From Oopsacas minuta (Eukaryota; Porifera; Hexactinellida; Lyssacinosida; Leucopsacidae): a stretch of DNA of 64,000 bases. Positions 36,601-47,355 of the stretch are shown piece by piece. How positions within the stretch are numbered: the first letter of the stretch is position 1; every line of letters begins with the position of its first letter. The stretch is taken from the NCBI GenBank assembly GCA_024704765.1, contig JAKMXF010000266.1, positions 1 to 64,000 of the forward strand. Reading direction: 5' to 3'. The notes beneath the pieces were generated by a model. It had not been told where the DNA came from, did not search any database, and saw only the letters and a list, made by a program, of their open reading frames with translations. Made by a program: the position numbers and the translations under genes.

Positions 36601-37013
36601 CTTTGTTATAAACAGTATGCCATTCCCTACCTATAAAATAATAATTATAATTATAATAATATTCTAACGTATATACAGACTTATTTCAAGACGCTAACCT
36701 GCTCCTTCTTCCACTGTTTGATAACCCCTAGTGTCTGGAACATCTGTCTCTCATCAAACAGTTCGTACATAGTATCTTTCTTCTTATAAGTGAATGTATA
36801 ATTATCTTTGTTATAGAGATCAATCGAAGTCTTCTTCCCCATAAATTTACTATCATACAGAGCTCTCCATAGATTATCCTTTATCTGACCTACAGTCTGG
36901 TTACCCCCACACTCCATCATCAGTTCTCTATACCCGCTGGTTAGAGGGATCATAAACTTTACATTGTATACTTCACATGTCAGCATAATAGATTCTGTCA
37001 CAACTAATGTCAT
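33622..37013 (-). CDS. PIK3C: Class I PI3-kinase catalytic subunit (p110, class IA type)
   Basis: Four exons, 37013-36699, 36630-36392, 36334-34543 and 34488-33622, join in phase to 1,070 aa, almost the same as human p110-alpha. Exon 1 is an adaptor-binding domain (YELFDERQMFQTLGV), so a p85-type partner is expected. Exon 2 is Ras-binding domain. Exon 3 has the C2 (FRIRFLGIDNLHTFP) and helical domains (LTHREKALVQKYLHY). Exon 4 is the kinase: catalytic lysine region IWLEF, IMKHGDDLRQDMLTLQ, the catalytic loop GIGDRHNDNIMV, HIDFGHFLGN with DFG, and a basic activation loop (KKKKLGVDREPVPF) typical of enzymes making PI(3,4,5)P3. The C-terminal WQIH motif resembles the membrane-binding WxxH end of p110. 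It is head-to-head with the transporter at 37369. Confidence 0.95.
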
Positions 37014-37368
37014 ATTGTCTCTTGTATGGCTAATTTGTATAATAATATTATTATTATTAATATAGCCACGTGCGTTACGTACACAACCTTATTGTAGATA
37101 TTTCTATGAATGTTATACCTTGTGCATTATAGTCTATTCAGAGCATTTATGCTAGCTAGAGTATAGGAGAATATCCACTATAAGAAAGAGCTGATGATCT
37201 CAAGTTGTACAATAACTTTATACATACTAATGGTTTATAATTGTGTCCAGTTTAGGGCATTAGTCTATTTCAATGTTAACTAACCACTACATTAGATTGG
37301 CTTTATACAAGTATGCATGATTTAACTGTAACTTATATTAATATTGAATAGACACAATTAGGTGGAAA
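37014..37368. promoter_or_regulatory. Divergent promoter gap between PI3-kinase and SLC36 genes
   Basis: A 355-bp gap between two start codons facing away from each other. It is AT-rich and contains no other gene; it must hold the 5' untranslated ends and promoters of both genes. No specific element is recognisable by eye. Confidence 0.5.
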
Positions 37369-38826
37369 ATGACTGGAAACATAAGCCAGGGAGATGACAA
37401 TTGTAGTAGCGAGGAAGATGTACCAGATCTACACCCTATGCTTGCTTCTAACGGAATAAACGGATACAAGATTGATCTTACAGATAAATGTAATCCCTTA
37501 CCTCCACACACACTTGATCTCGTGTCTGAAATCTCTAGAAAAAACTCGCAAAAGAGACAACAGAACTCCACTACTGGGTTATCAACACTAATGAATTTAC
37601 TACGATCTAATCTAGGAGTAGGTCTGCTGAGTATGCCTAATGCTATACAAGATGCTGGGTATATACTCGGACCTATAGGTATCTTGTTAATGGGTATGTT
37701 AGCTTGTCACTGTATGACTATATTGGTTAGATGTAGTCACGCCCTCTGTCATCACCTGGGGGTATCCTCGTTAGATTACGCAGACATAGCTGAACTTGCT
37801 CTATCGTATAAATTAGGACTCAAGCGTTCTTCTATACTAGCTCGTTACGTCATCAACATGTTTCTTATCATTACACAAATAGGCATGTGTTGTACATACT
37901 TCCTGTTTATATCAGAGAATACTGCTAGATTAATAGTAATGTCTGGAGGCCCGTACTTCAGTACACATACTATGATATTATACTTCTTGCCTCTAGTTAT
38001 ACTGCTCTCATTTATCCGTAGCTTGAAGGGTCTATCTCCGTTTACTACAGTAGCTAATTTCTGCTATTTATTCGGTTCTGTTATAATAATAACATTCAGT
38101 ATAATGACTATAATAAATAGAGGAGGTCTGGGAGAGGGAGCTACTCCCTTCTCATCTACTGGGTACACGTATGCACTGTTCTTTGGGAATGTTATATTCG
38201 CGGTTGAAGGCATAGGAGTTATTCTACCGATTGAGAACAAGATCGCGAAACCGCAGTTATTCACACCTCTGCTCTGGCTAACAATAATTATCGTAACTCT
38301 CCTATTTACTGTAGTAGGAGTATCAGGGTATATTGCTATAGGATCAGAACTAAAGCCTGTAATAACGCTAGAATTTCCATTACATATCACATCTCCCTAT
38401 CAAGTTGTATATCCTATAGCTATACTGTATCTTGTGGTAGGTACGTTAGGCTCTTACGTCATACAGTTCTATGTCCCTATGGATATAATAGAGCCTGTAT
38501 TATTGAAGAGGGTAAGTAGGAAATATATGAAGTTATTCTTCCAATTATTATTCCGCGCGTCAGTAGTCCTATTCACAGCTGTTATTCCTATCCTAATCTA
38601 TAACATTAAGTTCCTGATTGATCTAATAGGAGCTTGTAGTGGTAGCTTCCTAGCTATAACTATACCGGCTCTGTTAGAGATGATTATATTCTCCGGGCAG
38701 AGGAGATACGGATTACCGTTTAAGGTGTGGATTATTAAAGATATTTTCATATTCACATTTGGCTTTGTGGGTGCAGTATTTGGTACAGGTCTGACAATAT
38801 TCAAGATTGTTACTACAGAGACTTAA
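37369..38826 (+). CDS. SLC36A: Proton-coupled amino acid transporter (SLC36/PAT type)
   Basis: A single-exon gene of 485 aa starting ATG at 37369. It belongs to the amino acid/auxin permease superfamily, with about eleven membrane helices. TM1 carries LLRSNLGVGLLSMPNAIQDA, the family's unwound substrate-binding helix, and TM2 ends with MTILVRCSHALCHHLG, closely matching SLC36 transporters, which move small neutral amino acids with protons at the plasma membrane or lysosome. A cytosolic N-terminus of about 65 residues is acidic. The later segment VIFAVEGIGVILPIEN matches the family's TM6 region. The closest alternative is another member of the SLC36/SLC38 group. Confidence 0.88.
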   Translation: MTGNISQGDDNCSSEEDVPDLHPMLASNGINGYKIDLTDKCNPLPPHTLDLVSEISRKNSQKRQQNSTTGLSTLMNLLRSNLGVGLLSMPNAIQDAGYILGPIGILLMGMLACHCMTILVRCSHALCHHLGVSSLDYADIAELALSYKLGLKRSSILARYVINMFLIITQIGMCCTYFLFISENTARLIVMSGGPYFSTHTMILYFLPLVILLSFIRSLKGLSPFTTVANFCYLFGSVIIITFSIMTIINRGGLGEGATPFSSTGYTYALFFGNVIFAVEGIGVILPIENKIAKPQLFTPLLWLTIIIVTLLFTVVGVSGYIAIGSELKPVITLEFPLHITSPYQVVYPIAILYLVVGTLGSYVIQFYVPMDIIEPVLLKRVSRKYMKLFFQLLFRASVVLFTAVIPILIYNIKFLIDLIGACSGSFLAITIPALLEMIIFSGQRRYGLPFKVWIIKDIFIFTFGFVGAVFGTGLTIFKIVTTET

Positions 38827-38985
38827 CCTACCCTCTGATATGATTTTAACCCAGTGTTACTCATTTTGAGAGGATTTGCGTTTCTTTTGGAACATGATTT
38901 GCAATTTATTTCTAAATTCTGAAATTATTTAAATAATTTCTATTCTTATACTAATAGTTCTAGAGGGGGTGAGGGGTGTAGGTTG

Positions 38986-40867
38986 TCAAAATAGTAAGTA
39001 CAGGAATAAGAAATGGAAAAGGAATAGGTAGATAACACAGGATAACCTGGCGTAAGGGTACTGACGGAAGTACACACCCACTCTCAAGGACAACAGGTCT
39101 AATCCTGTCACTACATTCTCAAAGTTCCTACCAAACCTATGGGGACAGGCCTGTGGGAGAGGTAATGAAGTGATGTGGCGTAGTTTGCTCTTACCACTGG
39201 AATCTGCTAGCAGACTGTCAGACTGTCCTAATCTCTGACTTAACTTATCTAGTTGTAGCTTAAGAGTATTGTTCTCTGCTCCTAGAGTCTCTATAGATCT
39301 CTGCTTCTGTATAACTGTATCAGTCAGAGACCGTACTCTCCCTTGTAGCTCCTGAGAACTAGGATCAGGGTGTAACACAGATCTAGCTATCTGACCCTCT
39401 AGCTCTGATATAGTGACGTCACGAGCTGTCAACTCAGCTTGCTGAGAGGACAGCTGTGACTTAATAGCCTCGTTCTGTCTCTCCAGCATTCTAGCAGCAT
39501 TCTCCTTATCCTCTGCTTGAGTCTGGAACAGAGATTTTTGTGTGTGTAGATTAGTCTTATCTTGAAATAACTTGTCAATATCTTTAGTTAGATTCTGTAT
39601 TTTAGCTTCACTCTCTTCTCTACACTCTCTCAATTCTTCTGTCAGGCTGACACATTTGTTTTCTAATTTCTTAATCTCCTCTAGATGTTCATCATGTGAT
39701 TGATCCTAGCATACAATTATTATTACGTCAGAGTATATTTGTAATAAAGTACTACCTTCATTGGCTGGTTCATCTGTTCCCTTAGAGCTGTAATAACTTT
39801 CTCTTTGCTCTGTAGAACTGTAGTAGCTTTATATTTGTAGTCAGTTAAATCCGTCTCTGTTCTCTTTAGCTCACTTCTCAGCTGTTCGTTAGACTGCTCC
39901 AGCTGTTCAGCTATCTTCTCTTTATCTGTCATACTTTCTGTTAGTCTGTCATTATCAGCTGATATCCTTTCAATCTCTCTCTGTAGGGAGCTAGTCTCCT
40001 GTAGCTGTGTAGCTTGAGCAGACTGTAGAGTAGCTATTTCTACCTTTAGATCTGAAGTAGCTCTATCTGTTAGAATCATAATTATATTTGCTATAAGAAC
40101 TTGCTATGAATTTACCGGACTGAAGTTGTGTATCAGTCTGTTTATTTTCCAGTTCTCTTCTAATAACTTGTATTTGTAATCTATGAGCCTCCAGCTGACT
40201 ATCTCGTATCTCCATCTCATCTCTCAATCCTATTTGTCTTTCTGCAGACTCTGATAGCTGTTGTTGGAGCTGAGTGACTTCACGTGTCAAGTTTGACACT
40301 TCTCTCTGAGACTGGTTCCAATGCTCCTGCATGACCTCTAGATCTGATTTACAGCTGATGACTGCCTTACGAAGAGATTCATTTTCTAAAGCTATAGTGT
40401 CCGGATTAGGTTCTGAGTACTGGGGGAGTTCCTGAGGAGCTATTGCTGTCTTTATGACGTCAGGAGCACTTGTAGTAGACAGAGGAATTTCTATAGAAAT
40501 AGTGTGTATAAGTAGTTTTAACATCTGACCAGTTATTACCTGTGAGTGGTGTATTAGCTTTTGGATCGTTCAGGAATTCTATTAGTTTATCATCACTCAG
40601 AGCCTCTGTAGATTCATGTACAGGAGGGGGTATGTCTAGTTGTAAGGGGTGCTGACTGCTACCATCTCTAAGCTCTACAGGAGAGGGGTAGGACCAATCA
40701 GCCTCTTTTTTAGGGATGGGGAGATTCTTGCTGTTTGAGTCCTCATCTTCCTTATCTACTCCTGTAGCAGTAGTTACAATAGTCTGTATAGAGTTAGCTG
40801 CATACTCGTCTACACTCTCCAGGAGTGTGGAGGCTTTGTTAGCTATGCCAGATAGCCAAGAGCTCAT
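38986..40867 (-). CDS. GOLGA5: Golgin-84
   Basis: Four exons, 40867-40540, 40490-40116, 40066-39756 and 39705-38986, join in phase to 577 aa; the introns are about 50 nt. Golgin-84 is a tail-anchored Golgi tether for retrograde COPI vesicles. The N-terminus MSSWLSGIANKASTLLESVD matches the amphipathic start of golgin-84, followed by an acidic, Ser/Pro-rich stretch, then a coiled coil from about residue 135 to 510. The C-terminus has SLRVGVYFRQYPYARLSCVI and a hydrophobic anchor ending in LYLLF, the family's diagnostic tail. Human golgin-84 is 731 aa, so the coiled coil is shorter. It shares an 86-bp head-to-head gap with MRPS30. Confidence 0.92.
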
Positions 40868-40953
40868 TAGTAGCTAATTAGTTGAAATATAATACTGCCT
40901 TATAATTATGCCTAGCAGCTAAATAGCTATACATTTATACAAGCAGATTCTCA
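40868..40953. promoter_or_regulatory. 86-bp bidirectional promoter gap
   Basis: Only 86 bases separate the start codons of golgin-84 (minus) and the MRPS30-like gene (plus), so the two must share a promoter and have very short 5' leaders. No TATA element is evident. Confidence 0.55.
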
Positions 40954-42030
40954 ATGTTATTGCTACGGAGTAAGACATTTCTAACTAAATTATACTATTT
41001 GGGATGTTCCAACTTATCTACAGAGTCTGAATCAGTACAACCCCTCAGAAGTCATTACTATTACGGGTTCCATCCTAATGTGACTACCATAGATGCTCCC
41101 TACCAATCCATGGTTCTAACCAAGACATTACACTATAACCAGTTACCTCACTCACTCTCTCAGAACTCTGATGTATCCAGCTCTATAGAACAGCTGGTCA
41201 GAGATGCTATAGTGCTAACTGTTGGTAAAGATAAACGTGTACTTACACGTAAATACAAGGAGAAGCCTGAGAACGAGCTGAATACTGACGACTACTATCT
41301 ATCATTGATAATGAACTTGTTACGTATAGCTCTAACTCCACAGGGAGTATACCAGCCTGTACTCACGTATCGTTCTTACATAGCTTATGATTGGATAGCT
41401 ATGGACACTTATTCACACATGGAAGAGTTGATTAGAATGAGAGGGAGACCATTCGGTTGGTTAATCAGTTCCTCTCAAGATAAGGCCTCTCCGCTGGTAG
41501 TACCAGATCCTGATGAAGTGAGAGAGCTCTCTCAGTCTCCTCTCCATGACCTCTATCCTGTATCTCCATTGATTGGTCTCCCTAAGTGCACATTTTACCA
41601 TGATAGCTCAGATATACTCCCAGCTAATGAGCAATTTAGAGTACCACATACCTTATTGTACATACATAACATGAAGTTATCTCATGTACAGAACTTCCAA
41701 TCAGTAGTCATGCATCTATTCTCTCTGCTAGCCTCTTATGCTACCCGTTATTGTGGTGCTACACCAGGTCACGAGCTAGCTACCCCTCTCTCCGCACAAG
41801 CTATACTCACTACAGGCACTAAATACACATACTTTTACTATCAGCTCAATACACTGGATATAGCACAGATAGACACTGGGCTAAAGAACCTGCTGTATAC
41901 GTCAGACAGTGAAATACAGCTGTATCAATTCGATCTGAAGCAGGATAAAATTATAGAATTTAATTTAGAATGTTTGAGATTATTCGTGGATACTCTCAAC
42001 AACTTTAGGCAAATTAACCATGGATATTAA
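40954..42030 (+). CDS. MRPS30: Mitochondrial ribosomal protein mL65 (MRPS30)
   Basis: A single-exon gene of 358 aa starting ATG at 40954. mL65/MRPS30 is a protein of the mitochondrial large ribosomal subunit in animals. The start has a basic and hydroxylated presequence (MLLLRSKTFLTKLYYLG). The best family match is the C-terminal part, LSAQAILTTGTKYTYFYYQL then NTLDIAQ, where the human protein has a near-identical QAVIT...CYQLNTL stretch. The middle part (YDWIAMDTYSHMEELIRMRG) also fits. The related mL37 is the main alternative. Confidence 0.82.
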   Translation: MLLLRSKTFLTKLYYLGCSNLSTESESVQPLRSHYYYGFHPNVTTIDAPYQSMVLTKTLHYNQLPHSLSQNSDVSSSIEQLVRDAIVLTVGKDKRVLTRKYKEKPENELNTDDYYLSLIMNLLRIALTPQGVYQPVLTYRSYIAYDWIAMDTYSHMEELIRMRGRPFGWLISSSQDKASPLVVPDPDEVRELSQSPLHDLYPVSPLIGLPKCTFYHDSSDILPANEQFRVPHTLLYIHNMKLSHVQNFQSVVMHLFSLLASYATRYCGATPGHELATPLSAQAILTTGTKYTYFYYQLNTLDIAQIDTGLKNLLYTSDSEIQLYQFDLKQDKIIEFNLECLRLFVDTLNNFRQINHGY

Positions 42031-42105
42031 TCACTTATTTCATACAAATGCTACTCTTATATTAATACAATCTAATTCCATTCTCACAAACTAGTTGCTT
42101 AAAAG

Positions 42106-42570
42106 ATGTCAGGTTCAGAAGATGAGGGTGCTGCCGTCCCTGCTCCCGCCCCTATACCTGTTGCACCCATGGCAGGTCCAGGAGATCTAACTATACCGGA
42201 TGCAGTCAAGGATGTGTTGAAGAACGCGCTTATTCATGGGGGACTAGCCAGAGGTCTACACGAGTGTACCAAGGCTCTAGACATGAGAAAAGCTGTCATG
42301 TGTTTCCTAGCTAAGAACTGCGAGGTAGACCAGTACAGCCGTCTGGTAGAAGCTCTCTGTAAGGAACACAAGATCCGCCTTATGAAGGTTGATGATAAAG
42401 CAGCTCTAGGTGAATGGGCAGGACTGTGTCGTCTGGGGAAAGACGGGAAAGCCAAGAAAATAGTAAACTGTAACTGCGTGGTAGTGACAGACGTAGGACA
42501 CTCTACACCGGCTCTAGACTTTGTTATGAAGTACTTTGAGAGTAAAGGATTCTCTACCGAGATGTCTTAG
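42106..42570 (+). CDS. RPS12: 40S ribosomal protein eS12
   Basis: A single-exon gene of 154 aa starting ATG at 42106. The N-terminal 25 residues are Ala/Pro-rich; the body (HGGLARGLHECTKALDMRKA then NCEVDQYSRLVEALCKEHKI) is the L7Ae-like fold of eS12. The C-terminus has CNCVVVTDVG, which is characteristic. Human eS12 is 132 aa; the extra residues lie in the N-terminal extension. It is a structural protein of the small ribosomal subunit, at the beak. Unusually for a ribosomal protein gene, it has no coding intron. Confidence 0.96.
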   Translation: MSGSEDEGAAVPAPAPIPVAPMAGPGDLTIPDAVKDVLKNALIHGGLARGLHECTKALDMRKAVMCFLAKNCEVDQYSRLVEALCKEHKIRLMKVDDKAALGEWAGLCRLGKDGKAKKIVNCNCVVVTDVGHSTPALDFVMKYFESKGFSTEMS

Positions 42571-42687
42571 ATAGAATAGATTTTAGTATGTTTCATAGAG
42601 CTAATACATTGTCATGATGTGTTATTAGATTTAGATCAATTATAACTAGTACACAATTTTGTTTTATTTTATTATATACCAGCATAA

Positions 42688-44394
42688 ATGGCTACTAAAC
42701 AACAGACTCCTCACAGACTCACCTTCCCCTCATCTCTCCTCTCTCTAACCCGCCCCTCACCTAGCTGTACACCCTCTCTCTCCTACGGATACCAGCTACA
42801 AGGACAGACACTTATTCTAGGATACACTCCTCTATCCTCTCCTGACCTCTTAACTGATCCTCCTTCTGACTGGCTATCTTACACTAATCCCGTGCTTAGC
42901 TATCTCCCTATAGGAGTATGTATAGTGGGTATACATACCTATTACACATCTCCGTCACTAGATAAGCTCCTGCTAACATTCCAATCGCTCCCTCCTCTCA
43001 TCTTCCCTAACAACAGACTAATCCTCTCAAATATTTCGGATAATGACGTAACTCACCAGCTGTTAGACATCACCACAGGACAACTGTCAGCTGTCACAAC
43101 TAACTATGAGTCCCTAAGCTCCATATATAAGCTAATTAATGATTACGTCATCAAACTAGACCTCAAACAGGAAATATCATGTGACATCACTCCTTCAACG
43201 TTTCCTCACTCATTTACTACAGAATTAGATAGAATTACAGCTCATATATTATCAGCTGATAATATATTCTCAGTAAATACAAGCAAAACTAAGTTATTAT
43301 CAATTCCCCTAACGCCCCCTGATTCTAAGACCAAGAGGACTGTTACTGTTAAAGATCTATTACAAATGAAACAGTCCCCCTATCCTCTATTGGTATCTCT
43401 CCCTCCCTGTCCCTCTACCTATACACTATCTATACATTACCATATATGGATACCTGCTGATTTACCTAACACACAGCTAGATAGTACACTTAGACAAGGA
43501 GTTGTAAGATATATACAAGCTATAAGAGATGCTGTGAGTATTCCTTGTTTTATGTCTATTTGTCATGTACCTCATCCCTTCCTACCCTTCCTACCCCTAT
43601 GTCTTCCTAATCCACACACTAATCTTATAAATAACTCACTCATAGACCCTCTCTCTCACTCTAAACTACGTCACAACCTCACTAACATACTCCTTCTATC
43701 TGCTAACACACCATACTTATACTTCCATAGAGTATATCCTATATCCAGTTTACATCTGTGTGTGCCTCATCTATCTATTACGTCATCATTACCTCCTTCA
43801 TATACACTAGTACAGACAGTATCAGGTCTGTATGATTACTACCATTACTTAACAGATGGGTTTGATGACTGTGGGTGGGGATGTGCTTATAGATCTCTAC
43901 AGACCATATTCTCCTGGTTCGTGCTACAGGGATACGTTAAGGGTAGAGACAAGCCCCCCTCCCATCAAGAGGCCCAGGAGATTCTTGTACATCTGGGAGA
44001 TAAGACTACCTTCTTTGTAAACTCAAGAGAATGGATAGGGTCTGTAGAAATAGGATTAATATTACAAGATATGCTAAGTGTTAAGTGTAAGATTATACCA
44101 CTAAACTCAGCTGATGAGTTGACAGACACCGCTAGACAGCTCCTCTATCACTTCGAGAAGTTTGGTACTCCAGTAATGATTGGAGGGGGTCAATTAGCTC
44201 ACACAATACTAGGAGTAGCATATGATGAGAGCATGGGAACATGTCAGTTCCTGGTCCTAGATCCTCACTACCGAGGACCAGATGATATTAAGTCTGTATT
44301 GAAGGGAGGAGGGTGTGCATGGAGGGGAATTAAGTTCTGGAAACCTAATACCTTCTATAATCTATGTCTGCCTATTAGAGATTATATTGACTAG
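42688..44394 (+). CDS. UFSP2: UFM1-specific protease 2
   Basis: A single-exon gene of 568 aa starting ATG at 42688. UFSP2 matures the ubiquitin-like UFM1 precursor and removes UFM1 from substrates, acting at the ER. The C-terminal peptidase C78 domain begins near residue 380: DCGWGCAYRSLQTIFSWF contains the catalytic cysteine (GWGC), and VLDPHYRGPDDIKSV supplies the Asp and His of the active site, followed by GGCAWRGIKFW. The N-terminal 380 residues form the weaker conserved, Pro- and Ser-rich substrate-recruiting part. All three catalytic residues are intact. Its stop codon is only 35 bp from the next gene's start. Confidence 0.95.
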   Translation: MATKQQTPHRLTFPSSLLSLTRPSPSCTPSLSYGYQLQGQTLILGYTPLSSPDLLTDPPSDWLSYTNPVLSYLPIGVCIVGIHTYYTSPSLDKLLLTFQSLPPLIFPNNRLILSNISDNDVTHQLLDITTGQLSAVTTNYESLSSIYKLINDYVIKLDLKQEISCDITPSTFPHSFTTELDRITAHILSADNIFSVNTSKTKLLSIPLTPPDSKTKRTVTVKDLLQMKQSPYPLLVSLPPCPSTYTLSIHYHIWIPADLPNTQLDSTLRQGVVRYIQAIRDAVSIPCFMSICHVPHPFLPFLPLCLPNPHTNLINNSLIDPLSHSKLRHNLTNILLLSANTPYLYFHRVYPISSLHLCVPHLSITSSLPPSYTLVQTVSGLYDYYHYLTDGFDDCGWGCAYRSLQTIFSWFVLQGYVKGRDKPPSHQEAQEILVHLGDKTTFFVNSREWIGSVEIGLILQDMLSVKCKIIPLNSADELTDTARQLLYHFEKFGTPVMIGGGQLAHTILGVAYDESMGTCQFLVLDPHYRGPDDIKSVLKGGGCAWRGIKFWKPNTFYNLCLPIRDYID

Positions 44395-44429
44395 CTATTA
44401 TGTATATTTGTATGTGATTACAATTAGAT

Positions 44430-45282
44430 ATGTTTCTGACTCGATCTGAATACGACAGAGGTGTAAATACATTCTCTCCTGAGGGCCGTCTCTTCCAGGT
44501 GGAGTATGCTATAGAAGCTATAAAGCTAGGTTCCACTGCTCTAGGTATACGTACTGACCAGGGAGTAGTACTAGCAGTAGAGAAAAGGGTGACGTCATGT
44601 CTAATGGAGCCTAGTTCCTTAGAGAAGATAACTCAGCTAGATGGACATGTAGCTTGTGCATTCTCTGGACTAACAGCTGATGCTAGGATGCTGGTGGATA
44701 AGGCTAGGATAGAGTCTCAGAATCATTGGTTTGCTTATAACGAGCCTATGAAGGTTGAGCTATAAGCTATATTCTAATAATATTTATTTAGAGTATTATA
44801 TTATTCTCGATAGGTGGAGAGTATAACACAAGCTATATCTAATTTAGCGCTTAAATTCTCTGAGGATAACGAGGATGATGATGAGATGTCTATGAGCAGA
44901 CCTTTTGGAGTAGCTCTACTGGTAGCTGGTGTAGACAAGGATGGAGCTAGATTGTACCATTTAGATCCATCAGGTTACTAAAACTGTACACAATAAATTT
45001 ATTAAATTAGTTAATTAACTATTTGTAGGCACGTATATACATTTTGATGCTAAAGCTATCGGATCAGGCTCTGAGGGAGCACAAACTAGTCTACAGGAGA
45101 TATACAAAGGAGATCTGTCTATGGACCAAATTACTGTACATGCTTTACAAATTCTGAAGCAGGTGATGGAGGATAAGCTGAATAGCGTTAATGTAGAGGT
45201 TGTACAAGTACAATTAGATGGAGTTTGTAAGAGACTTACCCAGGAGCAGTTACAAACTTACATAGAGGAAATTAGCAAGTAG
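44430..45282 (+). CDS. PSMA5: 20S proteasome subunit alpha-5
   Basis: Three exons, 44430-44753, 44814-44973 and 45029-45282, joined across introns of 60 and 55 nt, give 245 aa (human 241). The alpha-type N-terminal signature [20 protein letters not shown] is intact, with alpha-5 specific features: [25 protein letters not shown] and the [10 protein letters not shown] segment after an acidic stretch. It is a structural subunit of the outer rings of the 20S proteasome, without catalytic activity. The start ATG at 44430 gives [11 protein letters not shown], as in other alpha-5 proteins. The 35-bp gap to UFSP2 leaves little room for an independent promoter, so its promoter probably lies in the end of UFSP2. 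Confidence 0.96.
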
Positions 45283-45412
45283 ACTCTATATAGACATTAG
45301 TTTATTGGATGAGTTATTAGAATGAATATATTCATGTTTATACGAACATACATCGGAGATAAGAGTTTCCACATAAATTAGTGTGTTAGTATAAAAGTAT
45401 TTGTTAGCTATA

Positions 45413-47209
45413 ATGCCAGAAATAGAGATAGCAAGTTCTCCAGCTGTTATATTCTCAAACTTAGAGGTGACAGAGAATGAAGAGTACCAATCAGCTGATC
45501 CAATCCCACCTAGTATCAGAATACCTCAATTGGAATGGACTAGATCAATGACTTCAAATTATATACCCTATTATGTCACTATATCACCAAGCGAGGGACT
45601 ACCCCGTAGCTCCTGGCTACACCCTGTCCTCTCTGAGTTCCTGGATTCCTTCCCTCTTCTAGAGGAGCATAATCGTTATGCAGCCTACAGAACAGCATAC
45701 AAGCTACGATCTCTACAGACACTCACTCGTTTATCCAGATTACACCTAGCTAGCTTCTACCAATCTCTATCTCAGCACAAACTATTACTCCCCTCTGCTC
45801 CTTACTTCTTATCTCCCTTACAGCTAGAGGATCTTCTAGCTACTGCATTCTCTAAGTCTAACTTCTCAGGATTGGAGGGTAGCAGAGCTCAGCTGATTGC
45901 TACTGCTACAGAGCTATCTCTTAACTTTTTGCTCAGTTGTTATGACCCTGGTAGAACAGGAGCTATATCTCTAAGCTCTGTCAAGGCTGCTGTCACTTTA
46001 CTTTCTGTTGCTCCACTCAATGACAAGTATAAGTACTTATTCCAACTAACAGCTGATACTCGTAAGCCATCTATTGACAAACAGAGCTTCAAACAGCTGC
46101 TAACTGACCTCCTCCGCTTGACTGTATTCTTAGAGGAGTCTCTAGCATTTGGAGATAAAGCAATTAACGCTTCTTATCACTCACTACTGGATACCACAGG
46201 GAAACAGGATTCAGTAAACTTTCAGTTATCTTTGAGAGAGTTCCTGGATTGGAGTGTGTTAGAACCTCAATCCCTGGTCTGGATACCAACTCTTCACAGA
46301 GTAGCAGCTATTGAGAACACAAAACACAGTGTAAAGTGCGGTATTTGTCGCTCATACCCTATAAAAGGCTTCAACTTCAGATGTCAGAAATGTACAAATC
46401 TAAACATATGTCAACATTGCTTCTTCTCACAACGTACAAACAACATGCACAAGATAACACATCCCATTAGAGAGTATACTCTACCTACCACCAGCAAGGA
46501 AGATATTAAAGACATGCTACGTGTATTGCGTAACAAATTATCAGTATCTCATTACCGTAAATCTAAGAATAAACAGAGTTATCTACTTCATGAGAAAGAC
46601 ATGGAAGTAGAGCCTGTTATATCTAGTACTGATGAGGATGACATCCACGATGATATAAGGATATTAGCTGCTAGACTTAGGGATATAGAATCTAGTCCTG
46701 TAGCTGTATTGTCAGGAGATGTAAACGATGAGAATACAAAGCTTAGAACAAGACTAGACTACCTGGAAGATAAGAACAGAGAATTACAATCTCTGTTAGA
46801 CGCTAATCAGCCTACCAGCTCAGATATGGTGAGTAGATACAGTATAGCTGATAATACACGTCAATACAATAGGATGTCTAGGTCTCTACAGCAGGAGAGG
46901 ATGGAGATACGTGTTAATGTGTTAGAGAATCATAACAAGTCTCTAGAGGAACAGCTGTTCAGTCTGAGACGATCTCTAGGAGTAGGAGAGAGAGAAGAAT
47001 CTCAGCCAGCAGATAACGTAATTACCACAGATAAGACAAACAAATTCTCAGAAGAAGATAGTCTATTTGCTCTTGTTAGCCGTATGCTATCTGACTCGGT
47101 CACTTCTAAACAGAGAAGACTTAACCCAGCTGTGTCTGATGCTGTAACAGGTCTGGGAGAGTCTCTAGCTTCTATGGTTGCTGACATACAAGAGTACTCC
47201 AGTAAATAA
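45413..47209 (+). CDS. Short dystrophin-like protein (WW, EF-hand, ZZ, coiled coil)
   Basis: A single-exon gene; I choose the ATG at 45413 (MPEIEIASSP), giving 598 aa. Dystrophin-family proteins link the actin cytoskeleton to the membrane dystroglycan complex. Residues about 40-85 look like a stretched WW domain (an EW, then PYYV, then SSWLHP). The EF-hand-like modules follow (YRTAYKLRSLQTL; NFLLSCYDPGRTGAISL). A ZZ zinc finger at about 310-355 has CGIC, FRCQKC, ICQHCFF and HKITH. A coiled coil with leucine heptads occupies about 420-560, the syntrophin/dystrobrevin-binding position. There are no spectrin repeats or actin-binding domain, so it is the Dp71/DRP2/dystrotelin type of layout. Dystrobrevin is the alternative, but the WW remnant argues for dystrophin. 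Confidence 0.88.
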   Translation: MPEIEIASSPAVIFSNLEVTENEEYQSADPIPPSIRIPQLEWTRSMTSNYIPYYVTISPSEGLPRSSWLHPVLSEFLDSFPLLEEHNRYAAYRTAYKLRSLQTLTRLSRLHLASFYQSLSQHKLLLPSAPYFLSPLQLEDLLATAFSKSNFSGLEGSRAQLIATATELSLNFLLSCYDPGRTGAISLSSVKAAVTLLSVAPLNDKYKYLFQLTADTRKPSIDKQSFKQLLTDLLRLTVFLEESLAFGDKAINASYHSLLDTTGKQDSVNFQLSLREFLDWSVLEPQSLVWIPTLHRVAAIENTKHSVKCGICRSYPIKGFNFRCQKCTNLNICQHCFFSQRTNNMHKITHPIREYTLPTTSKEDIKDMLRVLRNKLSVSHYRKSKNKQSYLLHEKDMEVEPVISSTDEDDIHDDIRILAARLRDIESSPVAVLSGDVNDENTKLRTRLDYLEDKNRELQSLLDANQPTSSDMVSRYSIADNTRQYNRMSRSLQQERMEIRVNVLENHNKSLEEQLFSLRRSLGVGEREESQPADNVITTDKTNKFSEEDSLFALVSRMLSDSVTSKQRRLNPAVSDAVTGLGESLASMVADIQEYSSK

Positions 47210-47355
47210 CTACCATAAACACTATATTTATATTTATATTCCCTATTATTATTATTATTTTCTTACAACCAATGCGAATAAAATACAATACGTATGTAGT
47301 ATGCTTGTTAGATTGACAGATAACTATATAATCAGCTGGTATAATAAAATCGATT

